Positions 48,175-57,736 of a stretch of 64,000 nucleotides of DNA are shown here, one piece after another (position 1 is the stretch's first letter; the number at the start of each line of letters is the position of its first letter). The stretch comes from Arthrobacter stackebrandtii (GTDB lineage Bacteria; Actinomycetota; Actinomycetes; Actinomycetales; Micrococcaceae). Made by a program: the position numbers and the translations under genes. The DNA is taken from NCBI RefSeq assembly GCF_017876675.1, contig NZ_JAGIOI010000001.1, positions 4,216,001 through 4,280,000 of the forward strand, read 5' to 3'. The notes under the pieces were generated by a model. It was not told the DNA's origin. It did not search any database and saw nothing but the letters and a program-made list of their open reading frames with translations.

Positions 48175-49542
48175 TCAGTTCCTGCGTTCCTGGCGTTCCT
48201 GCCGCTCCTGGCGCTGTTCGGAGCGGAACTGGCTGCGCCGGCGCCTGTTGTCGGCCAGCGCTACACGGAGCGGGGGCACGCGCTCGCCACGTTCGGCCAT
48301 GGCCCGTCGAACCTTGCCCCGGGATGCGACGACGCCGGCTATCCCGATGCCGAGCACAATGAATTGGAAGGAAAACGCCACACGGAAGGCGTCGAGCGAA
48401 TACAGGCCGCCGCTGAAGACGCCGGCCCCGTTGAGCAGGTCCAGGATCAGCCCGACCATGTACATGGTGACGAGTGCGGCAAAGAAGCCGCCCACGTTCA
48501 CAATGCCTGTGGCGGTGCCGATCCGGTGGGAGGGGTTGAAGGTGCGGGCAAAGTCAAAGGCGATCATGGATGCCGGTCCCCCAATGGCCAGGACCAGCAC
48601 CAGTAGAACGAGCAGCCACAGCGGCGCCGGGCCGGACGGCAACAGGACGGCGAGCCACACCGCGGTGATGGCAATGGTCACGGCCAGCACCATGGTGGAG
48701 CGTCGCAGCGGATGGCGTCCCACCCAGCTGCCCAGGAACGGACCGCAAATGATGCCGACCACCACGAACAGACTCAACAGCACGCTGGCGGTGGCGGGTG
48801 TGAGGCCCTCGCCGGAGACCAGGAAGGGGTAGCCCCACGTCAGGACAAAAACGGTGCCGGAGAACTGGGTGGCAAAGTGGCTCCACAAGCCCAGCCGCGT
48901 CCCGGGCTGGCGCCAAGCCGTGCCCAGGTCCGTGCCTGTTTCCCGGAAGCTCCTCTTGGTGGTGGCGGCCGGGGCGCCGGGCGGCGCGTTGCGCAACAGC
49001 GCCGCCGCAAGCACGCAGGCGAGCAAGCCCAGGGCAGCCAGCCCCACGAAGGCCTGGCTCCAGCCACCATGGTGCAGGACAAAGGCAAAGGGGACGATGC
49101 TGATGAGCTGGCCGACCTGCCCCAGCTGCCCCGTCAACTGGGTCAGGACAGGGACGCGGCGGGAAGGGAACCACAGGGGGATGAGCCGGATGACGGCAAT
49201 AAAGGTCATGGCGTCGCCGGCGCCAACAAAGATCCTGCCCACAACCCCGGCGGGGACGGACTCGGCGGCTGCCAGCTGCAGCTGCCCCACGGCCATCAGC
49301 GCGGCACCCGTGGCGATCATGATGCGCGGGCCAAAGCGGTCCACCATCACACCCACCGGAATCTGCAGCCCGGCGTAGACGATGAGCTGGATTACGGTAA
49401 AGGCGGACAGCGCCGAGGCCGTGGCGCTGAAACGGTCGGTGGCCGCAAGCCCGGCCACCCCGAAGGACGTCCGCTGGGTGATGGCGACCAGGTAGGCGAA
49501 AACGCCGACTCCCCACACCAGCCAGGCGCGCGTACCGTTCAC
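48175..49542 (-). CDS. MFS transporter
   Basis: A 455-residue membrane protein with 12 helices. Motif A-like DRFGPRIMIATGAALM is in loop 2-3 and RHPLRRSTMVLAVT is in the mid-loop. Best start is GTG 49542 (VNGTRAWLVWGVGVFAYLV), with GGTGG five bases upstream; a longer frame beginning at 49731 overlaps the PAC2 gene and includes a low-complexity repeat. The C-terminus is an Arg/Gln-rich tail (RRRRSQFRSEQRQERQER). Probably a drug or metabolite exporter; no substrate is implied. The preceding PAC2 gene is 125 bases away. Confidence 0.85.
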   Translation of the reverse strand: MNGTRAWLVWGVGVFAYLVAITQRTSFGVAGLAATDRFSATASALSAFTVIQLIVYAGLQIPVGVMVDRFGPRIMIATGAALMAVGQLQLAAAESVPAGVVGRIFVGAGDAMTFIAVIRLIPLWFPSRRVPVLTQLTGQLGQVGQLISIVPFAFVLHHGGWSQAFVGLAALGLLACVLAAALLRNAPPGAPAATTKRSFRETGTDLGTAWRQPGTRLGLWSHFATQFSGTVFVLTWGYPFLVSGEGLTPATASVLLSLFVVVGIICGPFLGSWVGRHPLRRSTMVLAVTIAITAVWLAVLLPSGPAPLWLLVLLVLVLAIGGPASMIAFDFARTFNPSHRIGTATGIVNVGGFFAALVTMYMVGLILDLLNGAGVFSGGLYSLDAFRVAFSFQFIVLGIGIAGVVASRGKVRRAMAERGERVPPLRVALADNRRRRSQFRSEQRQERQERQERRN

Positions 49543-49557
49543 TCGGACCACCGAGCG

Positions 49558-49635
49558 GCCATGGACGGCTTGGCCCCATCCTCCGGTCCGGGCGCCGCCG
49601 ACAACTTCGCCCGCGCTGCCATGGACGGTTTGGCC
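49558..49635 (-). repeat. 60-bp-period direct repeat before the MFS gene
   Basis: GCCATGGACGGCTTGGCC (49558-49575) and GCCATGGACGGTTTGGCC (49618-49635), 17 of 18 bases identical, 60 bases apart. If read as protein on the minus strand this gives GQTVHG/GQAVHG in a 20-residue repeat. Confidence 0.5.
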
Positions 49636-49666
49636 GCCGCCGCCGGCAGGGGCACTGCCAACCGGC

Positions 49667-50623
49667 TCAGGACCCGGACCCGCCGTGTGTCCCGGCATCC
49701 CTGCTGGCCAGATACGCCTCCACGGCTGCACCCAGTTCGTCGGCGCCGGGCAGTTCGTCGTTGTCCCCCGCCAACAGCGACCGGCGGGCCACGCCGTCGG
49801 AATGCTCGTCGTACTGCTTTTCCAGGTTCGTCACCACGGTGGCAACCTCGGCGGAACCCTCCACCTGCTCGGTGATCTGGCGCTCCACAGCCCGCCCGGC
49901 CTCGCGCAGGCGTTCGCTGGGAAGCATGAGTGAGGCAGCGGCGCCCAGAAACTCAAGGCCGGCGACGGTGGCGGGCGGGTACTCGGCGTCGGACAGGTAG
50001 TGCGGGACATGGATGGCGTAGCCCACCACGTTGCGGCCCGCCGCGGCCAGCTTCACCTCCAGGAGGTGTCCGATGGCGGCCGGAATGTCCATGGTGGCCT
50101 TCCACGCCGAGATTCCCTCGATGAGGTCCGGCCGGTTGCCGTGGACGGTGGCGCCGATGGGGCGGGTGTGCGGGACAGGCATGGGCACCGAATGCACCCA
50201 GGCCACGAGGTTGACGTCAAAGCGCTCAACAAGGCCCAGGACGGCGTGGGAGAACCGTTCCCACTGCAGGTCCGGTTCGCTGCCAGCCAGGAACAGGAAG
50301 GGCGTGCCGAGGGCGTCGGCCATCTTGTACAGCACCAGCGACGGCGCCCGGTAGTCGCTCAGGTGGTCCTCAGTGAACGTGATGCGGGGGCGCCGCGAGC
50401 GGTAGTCAACCAGCTGGTCGATGTCGAAAACGGCCAGCGGCTCCGCGGGCAGCTGCTCCTTCAGTTCACTGGAAATCTGGGTGACAACGTGGCCGGCGTC
50501 GGAAAAACCGGTGAAGGACATGAGCAGGTTGGCACCGCGAAGTTCCTCGTCGGCCGCCAACTCTTCATTGACAACGTAGAGGGAATCCGGGTCTTGGAAA
50601 GGGGTGTACTCAGAAATGTTCAT
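49667..50623 (-). CDS. PAC2 family protein (proteasome assembly chaperone-like)
   Basis: A 318-residue cytosolic protein with PAC2 signature: LLMSFTGFSDAGHVVTQISSEL (~30-50), VFDIDQLVDYRSRRPRITF and GYAIHVPHYLSDAEYPPATVAGLEFLGAA. Related to M. tuberculosis Rv2714-like PAC2 proteins found near SigA, and related to eukaryotic proteasome-assembly factors. Whether this lineage has a 20S proteasome is not shown here. The Met13 start (MNISEYTPFQDP) is preceded by GAGGA five bases away, so the longer frame is dropped. Confidence 0.88.
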   Translation of the reverse strand: MNISEYTPFQDPDSLYVVNEELAADEELRGANLLMSFTGFSDAGHVVTQISSELKEQLPAEPLAVFDIDQLVDYRSRRPRITFTEDHLSDYRAPSLVLYKMADALGTPFLFLAGSEPDLQWERFSHAVLGLVERFDVNLVAWVHSVPMPVPHTRPIGATVHGNRPDLIEGISAWKATMDIPAAIGHLLEVKLAAAGRNVVGYAIHVPHYLSDAEYPPATVAGLEFLGAAASLMLPSERLREAGRAVERQITEQVEGSAEVATVVTNLEKQYDEHSDGVARRSLLAGDNDELPGADELGAAVEAYLASRDAGTHGGSGS

Positions 50624-50754
50624 GATCTTCCTCGGCAGCTTGCAAACTCTGAACAGCACAACACCGCACGCCGCCCAATCATTCCTCGCCCGCCCCGGCC
50701 CATGGCGGGGAGGGCGTGCGCGGCATGCGGGCGGGGTGCGGTGCCGGTGGTTCG

Positions 50755-51888
50755 CTACGCCTTGACGTTGACCTGCACGAACGGGGGCTTGACCACCGTG
50801 ACGCCGAGCCGGCGGCCGCGAATGTCCAGGGCCAGTGCATCGCCAAGCTGGACAGCCGGGTCCACCAGGGCCAGAGCCACACCGTTGCCCAAGGTGGGTG
50901 AGAAGGTGCCGGAGGTGGTGCGGCCCACAACGGCGCCGTCGGCATCGAGCACGTCGACGTCAGCGCGCGGCACGCCGCGGTCGGTTGCAAGCAGCCCGAC
51001 GGACTTGCGTGGTGCGCCGTCGGCCTTCTGCCGGGTGAGCGCCTCCTTGCCCCAGAATGCGTCCTTCTTCCAGCCCACTGCCCAGCCCACTCCGGCCTCG
51101 ACGGCGGTGATCTCCGTGGAGAGCTCGTGGCCGTGGAGGGCGTAGCCCATTTCGGTGCGCAGGGTGTCGCGGGCGCCGAGGCCGGCGGGGCGGCCCCCGG
51201 CCTGCTCCACGGCTTCGGCCAGGGCGGCCCAGACCACGGCCGTGTCTGCCCAGGCAGGAACAACCTCGTAGCCGATCTCGCCGGTGTAGCCGGTGCGGCA
51301 GACGGTCAGGGCGATGTCCTGCCCGCCAATGCTCACGGTGGCGTCCACGAAGGACATGTAATCGGAGGGCTGCGGCAGGCCCACGGCCGCCATTACGGCG
51401 TTGGCCGCCGGGCCCTGGACGGCGAATACGCCGAACTTCCGGTGCAGGTTCTCAATTTCCACTGACGCACCGGCGGATGCCCGTGCGTCCTCGAGCGCTG
51501 CGACAACGGCGGTGGTGTTGGCGGCGTTCGGGATCAGGAACAGGTCCTCGTCAGAGCGCAGGTAGGCGATGAGGTCGTCGGTGACCGTGCCTTCCTCCGT
51601 CAGGGCGAGCGTGTACTGGGCGCTGCCGGGGGCGATGCGGCCAAGATCGTTGGAGAGGCAGCTGTTGGCGAACGCCACGGCACCGGCGCCGCGAATTTCA
51701 GCCTTGCCCAGGTGCGAGACGTCAAACAGGCCCACGGCGGTGCGAACTGCCGTGTGCTCGGCGACCACGCCGCCGCCGTCGTACTGCAGCGGCATCAGCC
51801 AGCCGCCAAATTCAGCCATCTTTGCACCATGGTCGACATGCCACTGGTGCAGCGGTCCTTGCAGAAGTTCTGCGCTATTTTCACTCAT
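50755..51888 (-). CDS. gcvT: aminomethyltransferase, glycine cleavage system T protein
   Basis: Transfers the aminomethyl group from lipoyl-H protein to tetrahydrofolate, releasing ammonia. 377 residues. [49 protein letters not shown] and the folate-binding middle and C-terminal barrel are typical. Tetrahydrofolate residues Asp and Glu in [12 protein letters not shown] and [11 protein letters not shown] region are visible. The stop of this gene ends 131 bases from the PAC2 start. Other gcv genes (P, H) are absent from the window. TACCGT seven bases before the ATG suggests a leaderless start. It is divergent from pepA. Confidence 0.95.
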   Translation of the reverse strand: MSENSAELLQGPLHQWHVDHGAKMAEFGGWLMPLQYDGGGVVAEHTAVRTAVGLFDVSHLGKAEIRGAGAVAFANSCLSNDLGRIAPGSAQYTLALTEEGTVTDDLIAYLRSDEDLFLIPNAANTTAVVAALEDARASAGASVEIENLHRKFGVFAVQGPAANAVMAAVGLPQPSDYMSFVDATVSIGGQDIALTVCRTGYTGEIGYEVVPAWADTAVVWAALAEAVEQAGGRPAGLGARDTLRTEMGYALHGHELSTEITAVEAGVGWAVGWKKDAFWGKEALTRQKADGAPRKSVGLLATDRGVPRADVDVLDADGAVVGRTTSGTFSPTLGNGVALALVDPAVQLGDALALDIRGRRLGVTVVKPPFVQVNVKA

Positions 51889-52026
51889 GGCTCATACGGT
51901 ACCGCAGGCGGGGCGCCGGGTTCATCCTGCGCCGGGGCCGCCAACGGGCAATGCCGGCGCGATGGCGATACGATCGGAAGGCAGCTACACCATTCCGCAG
52001 CAACTCAAAGTGAGGAAAAAATTTCA

Positions 52027-53550
52027 GTGAGTGCGAAAGAACCCATCAGCTTCCACGTTGTGAGCTCCGACTTGTCGAAGGTGTCCGCCGACGCCCTCGT
52101 GATCGCCGTCAGCAAGGGTGCTGACGGACCCGTGATCCTCGACGCCCCCATCTCCCCCGCCGCGCTGACCTCCCTCAAGGCCTCCCTGTCCTCGTTGGGC
52201 GTCACGGGCACCGCCGACCAGGTGGTCCGCCTGCCCGGCCTGCCCGACACGGGCGCCAAGATCCTGGTCCTGGCCGGGATCGGCAAGCTCAGGGACGGGG
52301 CCGCCACGGATGAGGCCCTGCGCCGCACGGCAGGTGCCGCCATCCGCCAGCTCGCAGGCCTCAAGCATGTCGTCTTTGCCCTGCCAACGACGTCGGTCGC
52401 CCAGTTGGGTGCCATTGCGGAAGGTGCCGCGCTGGGCGGCTACCAGTACGCCAGCCTGCACTCGAGCACCGAAGGCAGGCAGGCTCCCGTCTCCAAGGTG
52501 ACCATCCACTCAACCCTCGCCAAGGACCCGGCCCTGGCGGCCGCCGTCGAACGCGCAGCCATTGTGGCCAAGGCCGTCAACGCCACCCGCACCCTTGTCA
52601 ACGAACCGCCGAGCAGGCTGTACCCGGCAACATTCGCCGAAGCGGCAAAGGACCTGGCCAAGGGACTGCCGGTCAAGGTGACGGTGCTGGATGAGAAGCG
52701 CATGTTGAAGGAGGGCTGGGGCGGCATCATGGGCGTGGGCCAGGGTTCCTCGCGGCCCCCGCGCATGGTCAAGCTGGAATACAAGTCGGACCGCGCAGTG
52801 GCCTCCCTGGCGTTTGTGGGCAAGGGCATCACCTTTGACTCGGGCGGAATCTCCATCAAGCCCGGCGCCGGCATGGTCACCATGAAGTGCGACATGGCCG
52901 GTGCCGGTGCGGTGCTGAACGCCGTACTGGCCGTGGCCGCCCTGGGCCTGCCGGTCAACGTCACGGGCTGGCTGTGCATTGCCGAGAACATGCCCTCAGG
53001 CACCGCCATCCGCCCCTCCGATGTGCTGACAATCCTGGGCGGCAAGACGGTGGAGGTGCTCAACACCGACGCCGAGGGCCGCCTGGTCATGGCCGACGGC
53101 CTGGTCGCAGCGTCGCAGGAACTCCCCGATGTCATCATCGACGTGGCAACACTGACCGGTGCGCAGATGATGGCGCTGGGCAACCGCACCGCCGGCGTCA
53201 TGGGCGATGAGGGTGTCAGTGCCGCCCTGAAGGCCGCCGCGGACCGCGCCGGCGAACTGATCTGGCCCATGCCGCTGCCGGAGGAGCTGCGACCGTCCCT
53301 GGACTCCCCCGTGGCCGACATGGCCAACATCGGCGAACGCATGGGCGGCATGATGACCGCCGCCGTGTTCCTGCAGGAGTTCATCGGCAAGGGCAAGGAT
53401 GGGGAGACCATCCCGTGGGCCCACCTGGACATCGCCGGCCCCGCCTTCAATGAGGGGGCTGCCTACGGCTACACGCCCAAGCAGGGCACCGGCATGTCGG
53501 TGCGCACACTGATTGCCTACGTTGAGGATGTTGTGGCCCGCAGCGCATAG
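52027..53550 (+). CDS. pepA: leucyl aminopeptidase (M17)
   Basis: Removes N-terminal residues from peptides; a cytosolic two-zinc hexamer. 507 residues. Metal and catalytic residues are in GKGITFDSGGISIKPGAGM (Lys, Asp), CDMAGAG, and NTDAEGRLVMADGLVAA (Asp, Glu), with MGGMMTA near the C-terminus. The GTG start (VSAKEPISFHVVSSD) follows GAGGAAAA at about nine bases; the frame reaches further upstream but only through the gcvT promoter region. From memory M. tuberculosis has pepB next to gcvT in the same arrangement. A hairpin terminator follows. Confidence 0.95.
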   Translation: MSAKEPISFHVVSSDLSKVSADALVIAVSKGADGPVILDAPISPAALTSLKASLSSLGVTGTADQVVRLPGLPDTGAKILVLAGIGKLRDGAATDEALRRTAGAAIRQLAGLKHVVFALPTTSVAQLGAIAEGAALGGYQYASLHSSTEGRQAPVSKVTIHSTLAKDPALAAAVERAAIVAKAVNATRTLVNEPPSRLYPATFAEAAKDLAKGLPVKVTVLDEKRMLKEGWGGIMGVGQGSSRPPRMVKLEYKSDRAVASLAFVGKGITFDSGGISIKPGAGMVTMKCDMAGAGAVLNAVLAVAALGLPVNVTGWLCIAENMPSGTAIRPSDVLTILGGKTVEVLNTDAEGRLVMADGLVAASQELPDVIIDVATLTGAQMMALGNRTAGVMGDEGVSAALKAAADRAGELIWPMPLPEELRPSLDSPVADMANIGERMGGMMTAAVFLQEFIGKGKDGETIPWAHLDIAGPAFNEGAAYGYTPKQGTGMSVRTLIAYVEDVVARSA

Positions 53551-53573
53551 CCTGCTGTGCCCCATGCTGTTCC

Positions 53574-53612
53574 GGCGCAGCCCCTGCCCCAGCGAGAGGC
53601 AGGGGCTGCGCC
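53574..53612 (+). terminator. terminator of pepA
   Basis: 15-bp perfect arms 53574-53588 and 53598-53612 (GGCGCAGCCCCTGCC and complement), nine-base loop; no T-tract. Confidence 0.8.
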
Positions 53613-53783
53613 ACGCTGTCTGGCAAAGTGAGTATTACCACATTCGCCTTTACTGTGACAGCGGCGACGGCACAGCAGGGAACAACTGACGTAAGGTAAA
53701 TGCTGAAAGTATTTGTCTTTGACTTCGAAGAAGCCTGGGCGGTTCCAACAGGATTCCCAGACTTCTCTCAATAATTGATGAGA

Positions 53784-53808
53784 TGACGCGCCGAAAACGC
53801 GCGCGTCA
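53784..53808 (+). other. lpd leader hairpin
   Basis: TGACGCGC (53784-53791) pairs with 53801-53808 across a CGAAAACGC loop, 23 bases ahead of the lpd GTG. It could slow or stabilise the mRNA. Confidence 0.35.
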
Positions 53809-53830
53809 CCCGAACGCGAGGGAGCGTCAA

Positions 53831-55213
53831 GTGGCCGAACAGGCAGCTGGACAAGAATTCGATATTTTGGTTCTCGGCGGTGGCAGCGGCGGATACGCAA
53901 CTGCCCTGCGCGCCGTGCAATTGGGCATGACCGTTGGTCTGGTGGAGAAGGGCAAGCTGGGCGGCACGTGCCTGCACAACGGCTGCATCCCCACCAAGGC
54001 GCTGCTGCACGCAGCAGAGGTGGCCGACCACGCACGTGAAGGTGCTTCCATTGGCGTCAACAGCCAGCTGAACAGCATCGACCTGGTGGGCGTCAACAAG
54101 TACAAGGACGGCATCATCGCCGGCAAGTACAAGGGCCTGCAGGGCCTGATCAAGGGCAAGGGCGTCACGGTCATCGAAGGTGAAGGCCGCCTGACCGCAG
54201 CCAACACCGTCACCGTGAACGGCGTGAACTACACCGGCAAGAACATTGTTCTGGCCACGGGTTCCTACTCCCGCAGCCTCCCGGGCCTGGAAATTGGCGG
54301 CAAGGTCATCACCTCCGACGAGGCCCTTTCCATGGAGACCCTGCCCAAGAGCGCCATCGTGCTTGGCGGCGGCGTCATCGGCGTCGAATTTGCTTCCGTC
54401 TGGAAGTCCTTCGGCGTTGACGTGACCATCATCGAAGGCATGGCCTCACTGGTCCCGAACGAAGATGCCTCCATCATCAAGGTCCTCGAGCGCACCTTCC
54501 GCAAGCGCGGCATCAAGTTCAATACCGGCACCTTCTTCCAGGGCGTTGAGCAGGACGCCAACGGCGTCAAGGCCACCCTGGTTGACGGCAAGACCTTCGA
54601 AGCAGACATCATGCTCGTTGCCGTCGGCCGCGGCCCGTCCACCGCAGGCCTCGGTTTCGAGGAGGCCGGCGTCACGATCGACCGCGGCTTCGTCATCACG
54701 AACGAGCGCCTGCACACCGGCGTGGGCAACGTCTACGCAGTGGGCGACATCGTCCCCGGCGTCCAGCTCGCACACCGCGGCTTCCAGCAGGGCATCTTCG
54801 TGGCCGAGGAAATTGCCGGCATGAACCCGGTCATCGTTGAAGACATCAACATCCCCAAGGTCACCTTCTGCGACCCCGAGATTGCCTCGGTAGGCTTGAA
54901 CGAGAAGCAGGCCAAGGAGAAGTTCGGCGACGCCAACGTTGAGTCCACGGAGTACAACCTGGCCGGCAACGGCAAGAGCGCCATCCTCGGCACCGGCGGC
55001 ATCATCAAGTTCGTGCGCGAAAAGGACGGCCCGGTTGTGGGCGTCCACATGATCGGCAGCCACATCGGCGAGCAGATCGGTGAGGCACAGCTGATCGTGA
55101 ACTGGGAAGCCTACCCGGAGGACATTGCAGGCCTCATCCACGCACACCCCACCCAGAACGAAGCCCTGGGCGAAGCGGCAATGGCCCTGGCCGGCCGCCC
55201 GCTCCACGGCTAG
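53831..55213 (+). CDS. lpd: dihydrolipoyl dehydrogenase
   Basis: The E3 flavoprotein that reoxidises dihydrolipoamide with NAD+ for the 2-oxo-acid dehydrogenase and glycine cleavage complexes. 460 residues. FAD site DILVLGGGSGGYATALRAV (11-29), redox pair GGTCLHNGCIPTK (Cys47, Cys52), NAD site VLGGGVIGVEFASVWKSFG, and the C-terminal His-Glu pair in HAHPTQNEALGEA. The GTG start at 53831 follows GGGAG; a longer frame to 53783 is dropped. Followed by a terminator and then sucB. Confidence 0.97.
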   Translation: MAEQAAGQEFDILVLGGGSGGYATALRAVQLGMTVGLVEKGKLGGTCLHNGCIPTKALLHAAEVADHAREGASIGVNSQLNSIDLVGVNKYKDGIIAGKYKGLQGLIKGKGVTVIEGEGRLTAANTVTVNGVNYTGKNIVLATGSYSRSLPGLEIGGKVITSDEALSMETLPKSAIVLGGGVIGVEFASVWKSFGVDVTIIEGMASLVPNEDASIIKVLERTFRKRGIKFNTGTFFQGVEQDANGVKATLVDGKTFEADIMLVAVGRGPSTAGLGFEEAGVTIDRGFVITNERLHTGVGNVYAVGDIVPGVQLAHRGFQQGIFVAEEIAGMNPVIVEDINIPKVTFCDPEIASVGLNEKQAKEKFGDANVESTEYNLAGNGKSAILGTGGIIKFVREKDGPVVGVHMIGSHIGEQIGEAQLIVNWEAYPEDIAGLIHAHPTQNEALGEAAMALAGRPLHG

Positions 55214-55228
55214 CAACAATCCGCACTG

Positions 55229-55256
55229 GTGCACCCGGCGTCCACGCCGGGTGCAC
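55229..55256 (+). terminator. lpd terminator
   Basis: 12-bp arms 55229-55240 and 55245-55256 (GTGCACCCGGCG and complement), loop TCCA; it ends in CTAAG without a T-run. Confidence 0.7.
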
Positions 55257-55353
55257 TAAGCTGAAAACCAAACTTAGAATTCACAAAGCTTTTCGCGTTC
55301 GATGCACAACATGAACGGCGAATGCAGCGCAGAAGAAGGAGAACGGGGACGAA

Positions 55354-57087
55354 ATGTCTGAATCCGTGAACTTGCCCGCCTTGGGTGAAAGCGTCACCGA
55401 AGGCACCGTCACACGGTGGCTCAAGCAGGTTGGGGACCGCGTCGAAGTGGACGAGCCCTTGCTGGAAGTTTCCACCGACAAGGTGGACACTGAGATCCCG
55501 TCGCCCTTCGCCGGCATCCTGGAAGAAATTCTGGTGCCCGAGGACGAGACCGCGGAAGTGGGCGCCACACTGGCGCGCATCGGCACCGGGGCAGCAGCCC
55601 CGGCCGCCCCCGCGGCGGAAGCCGCACCAGTGGCAGAGGCGCCGGCACCGGTTGCAGAGGCCCCCGCGGCCCCCGCAGCAGAGGCTCCCGCGGCAGCCCC
55701 TGCAGCAGCACCGGCCGGCGATGCCCACGAGCTGGTCCTGCCCGCACTGGGCGAGTCGGTCACCGAAGGCACCGTCACCCGATGGCTGAAGGCCGTCGGC
55801 GACACCATCGAGATCGATGAGCCGCTGCTCGAGGTCTCCACCGACAAGGTCGACACCGAGATCCCCTCCCCCGTGGCTGGCGTCCTGCTGGAAATCCGTG
55901 TTCCGGAAGACGAAACCGCAGAGGTTGGCGGCGTCCTGGCACTCATCGGCGCCGCTGGCGCAGCCGCCCCGGCAGCCCCGGCAGCCCCGGCACCGGCAGC
56001 CGCTCCGGCACCCGTGGCAGCACCCGCTCCCGTGGCCGCCCCGGCACCCGTGGCAGCACCCGCTCCCGTGGCCGCCCCGGCACCCGTGGCAGCACCGGCA
56101 CCCGTGGCCGCCCCGGCACCCGTGGCAGCTCCCGCCGCCCCGGCTGCAGGCGCCGAGTCCAACTACGTCACTCCCCTGGTGCGCAAGCTTGCCAACCAGC
56201 ACGGCGTTGACATCTCCACCGTCACCGGCACCGGTGTTGGTGGACGCATCCGCAAGCAGGACGTCGTTGCAGCAGCAGAGGCCGCCAAGGCCGTTGCCGC
56301 CCCGGCCCCCGCAGCAGCCGCCGCCCCGGCAGCCAAGTCGGCTCCCGCCGTCGTGCCTTCCTCACTGCGCGGCACCACGGTCAAGGCACCGCGCATCCGC
56401 CAGGTGATTGCCCGCCGCATGCGCGAGTCGCTGGAAGCCTCCACACAGCTCACGCAGGTCCACGAGATCGACATGACGCGCATCGTCAAGCTGCGCGCCA
56501 AGTCGAAGGACCAGTTCCAGGCCGTCAACGGCACCAAGCTGACGTACCTGCCGTTCATCGCCAAGGCTGTCACCGAGGCGCTGAAGGTCCACCCCTCGGT
56601 CAACGGTGAGTACAACGAGGAAACCCAGCAGATCACGTACCACAACGCCGAGCACCTGGCGATTGCCGTGGACACTGACAAGGGCCTGCTGGTACCCGTC
56701 ATCTCCAACGCAGGCGACCTCAACCTCGCCGGCCTGGCCGGCAGGATCGCCGATGTTGCCTCGCGCACCCGCAGCGGCAAGATCGGTCCGGACGAGCTCT
56801 CCGGCGGCACGTTCTCCATCACGAACATCGGTTCGGTTGGCGCCCTGTTCGACACCCCGATCATCAACCAGCCCAACGTGGCCATTCTCGGCACGGGCAC
56901 GATCGTCAAGCGCCCCATGGTCATCACCAACGCTGACGGCGATGACACCATCGCCATCCGCCACATGATGTACCTGTGCCTGACGTACGACCACCGCCTG
57001 GTGGACGGCGCGGACGCCGGCCGCTTCCTGCAGACCTTGAAGGCCCGTCTGGAAGATGGCGCGTTTGAGGCTGACCTGGGCCTGTAG
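55354..57087 (+). CDS. sucB: 2-oxoglutarate (or pyruvate) dehydrogenase E2, dihydrolipoyllysine succinyltransferase
   Basis: Core acyltransferase of a 2-oxo-acid dehydrogenase complex, 577 residues. Two lipoyl domains: [17 protein letters not shown] with lipoyl-Lys43 in [11 protein letters not shown], and its repeat with Lys165. An Ala/Pro/Val linker follows (~200-268), then the peripheral-subunit-binding domain ([20 protein letters not shown], ~271-290) and the catalytic domain ending with [13 protein letters not shown] (His/Asp). The two identical-style lipoyl domains fit actinobacterial DlaT/SucB; the acyl specificity (acetyl or succinyl) is not certain from sequence. It lies near lpd, lipB and lipA. 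A terminator with a T-run follows. Confidence 0.93.
   Translation: MSESVNLPALGESVTEGTVTRWLKQVGDRVEVDEPLLEVSTDKVDTEIPSPFAGILEEILVPEDETAEVGATLARIGTGAAAPAAPAAEAAPVAEAPAPVAEAPAAPAAEAPAAAPAAAPAGDAHELVLPALGESVTEGTVTRWLKAVGDTIEIDEPLLEVSTDKVDTEIPSPVAGVLLEIRVPEDETAEVGGVLALIGAAGAAAPAAPAAPAPAAAPAPVAAPAPVAAPAPVAAPAPVAAPAPVAAPAPVAAPAPVAAPAAPAAGAESNYVTPLVRKLANQHGVDISTVTGTGVGGRIRKQDVVAAAEAAKAVAAPAPAAAAAPAAKSAPAVVPSSLRGTTVKAPRIRQVIARRMRESLEASTQLTQVHEIDMTRIVKLRAKSKDQFQAVNGTKLTYLPFIAKAVTEALKVHPSVNGEYNEETQQITYHNAEHLAIAVDTDKGLLVPVISNAGDLNLAGLAGRIADVASRTRSGKIGPDELSGGTFSITNIGSVGALFDTPIINQPNVAILGTGTIVKRPMVITNADGDDTIAIRHMMYLCLTYDHRLVDGADAGRFLQTLKARLEDGAFEADLGL
56007..56131 (+). repeat. 36-bp tandem repeats encoding the Ala/Pro/Val linker
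   Basis: Units starting GGCACCCGTGGCAGCACC at 56007, 56043, 56079 (one variation) and a partial at 56115, 36 bases each, coding for 12-residue APVAAP-type blocks. High identity between units shows recent copying. Confidence 0.8.
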
Positions 57088-57103
57088 CACCTGGCGCACG
57101 ACG

Positions 57104-57144
57104 GCGGCCGGCGGCTTGGATTTTCCAGGTCGCCGGCCGCTTTT
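57104..57144 (+). terminator. sucB terminator
   Basis: GCGGCCGGCG (57104-57113) pairs with 57131-57140, then TTTT (57141-57144). Inner bases CTTGGA/TCCAG add to the stem. The start GCACGACGGCGG (57096) is the exact 12-mer also found at 20768. Confidence 0.85.
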
Positions 57145-57245
57145 GTTGTGTCAGACGTTGTTGCATGGGTTGTCTTGTTTCTCTGGCCCGTGTCATGTTG
57201 GCCACATAAGGCAAACCTTGATAGACACTGTGTCAGCAAGTTGCA

Positions 57246-57251
57246 TAAGCT
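57246..57251 (+). promoter_or_regulatory. -10 hexamer TAAGCT, leaderless arrangement
   Basis: TAAGCT, six bases (GGGGGC), ATG at 57258. No ribosome site with acceptable spacing. Confidence 0.45.
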
Positions 57252-57257
57252 GGGGGC

Positions 57258-57608
57258 ATGGACTTCTTACGCTTAGTGCTCGTGTTTTTGCATATTCTTG
57301 GTGCCGCTGCGATTGTGGGCGGCTGGCTTGCCGCGTTCAAGACACCCACTGTGACCCAGTGGCAGTGGATTGGTGCGCTCACGCAGCTCGTTACCGGCCT
57401 GCTCCTGGTGGGGCTGGCGGAGATGGGCGACGGCGACGTCAACAACTTCAAGATCGGCGTCAAGCTGATCATCGCCCTGGTCGTGGCGGTTGCCGCCTTC
57501 ATCGGCCGCCGCAAGGTCAAGAACGGCGAGCCCGTTGCCAAGGGACTGGCCCACGCAGTGGGCGGCATGGCGTTCATCAACATCGCCGTGGCCGTTTTCT
57601 GGGTCTAG
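57258..57608 (+). CDS. small four-helix membrane protein
   Basis: A 116-residue integral membrane protein with four hydrophobic segments: FLRLVLVFLHILGAAAIVGG, WIGALTQLVTGLLLVGLA, GVKLIIALVVAVAAFIG and VGGMAFINIAVAVFWV. The only polar loops are short (EMGDGDVNN, RRKVKNGEP). The size and layout resemble conserved actinobacterial CopD/DUF-like mini-membrane proteins, but I cannot name a family. It is monocistronic, with its own leaderless-type promoter and a strong terminator. Confidence 0.8.
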   Translation: MDFLRLVLVFLHILGAAAIVGGWLAAFKTPTVTQWQWIGALTQLVTGLLLVGLAEMGDGDVNNFKIGVKLIIALVVAVAAFIGRRKVKNGEPVAKGLAHAVGGMAFINIAVAVFWV

Positions 57609-57646
57609 CAGCTCCTCCAGGCGGGCGCGGCACCGCCCACCCGCCC

Positions 57647-57705
57647 AACAGCACGTTCCTGCGCGCCGGAGTTTTCCTCCGGCCGAGCCGGGGACGTGCT
57701 GTTTT
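57647..57705 (+). terminator. terminator of the small membrane protein gene
   Basis: AACAGCACGT (57647-57656) pairs with 57694-57703, with an inner CCGGAG...CTCCGG stem, and TT plus a T-rich end. Confidence 0.8.
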
Positions 57706-57736
57706 GCGTTAAGACACCTGCCGGGAAGGGCGGCTG

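Noticed and set aside
46624-48606. 660-residue plus-strand frame through DUF4192 and the MFS start
   Set aside because: It is antisense to two conserved genes and has low-information residues only.
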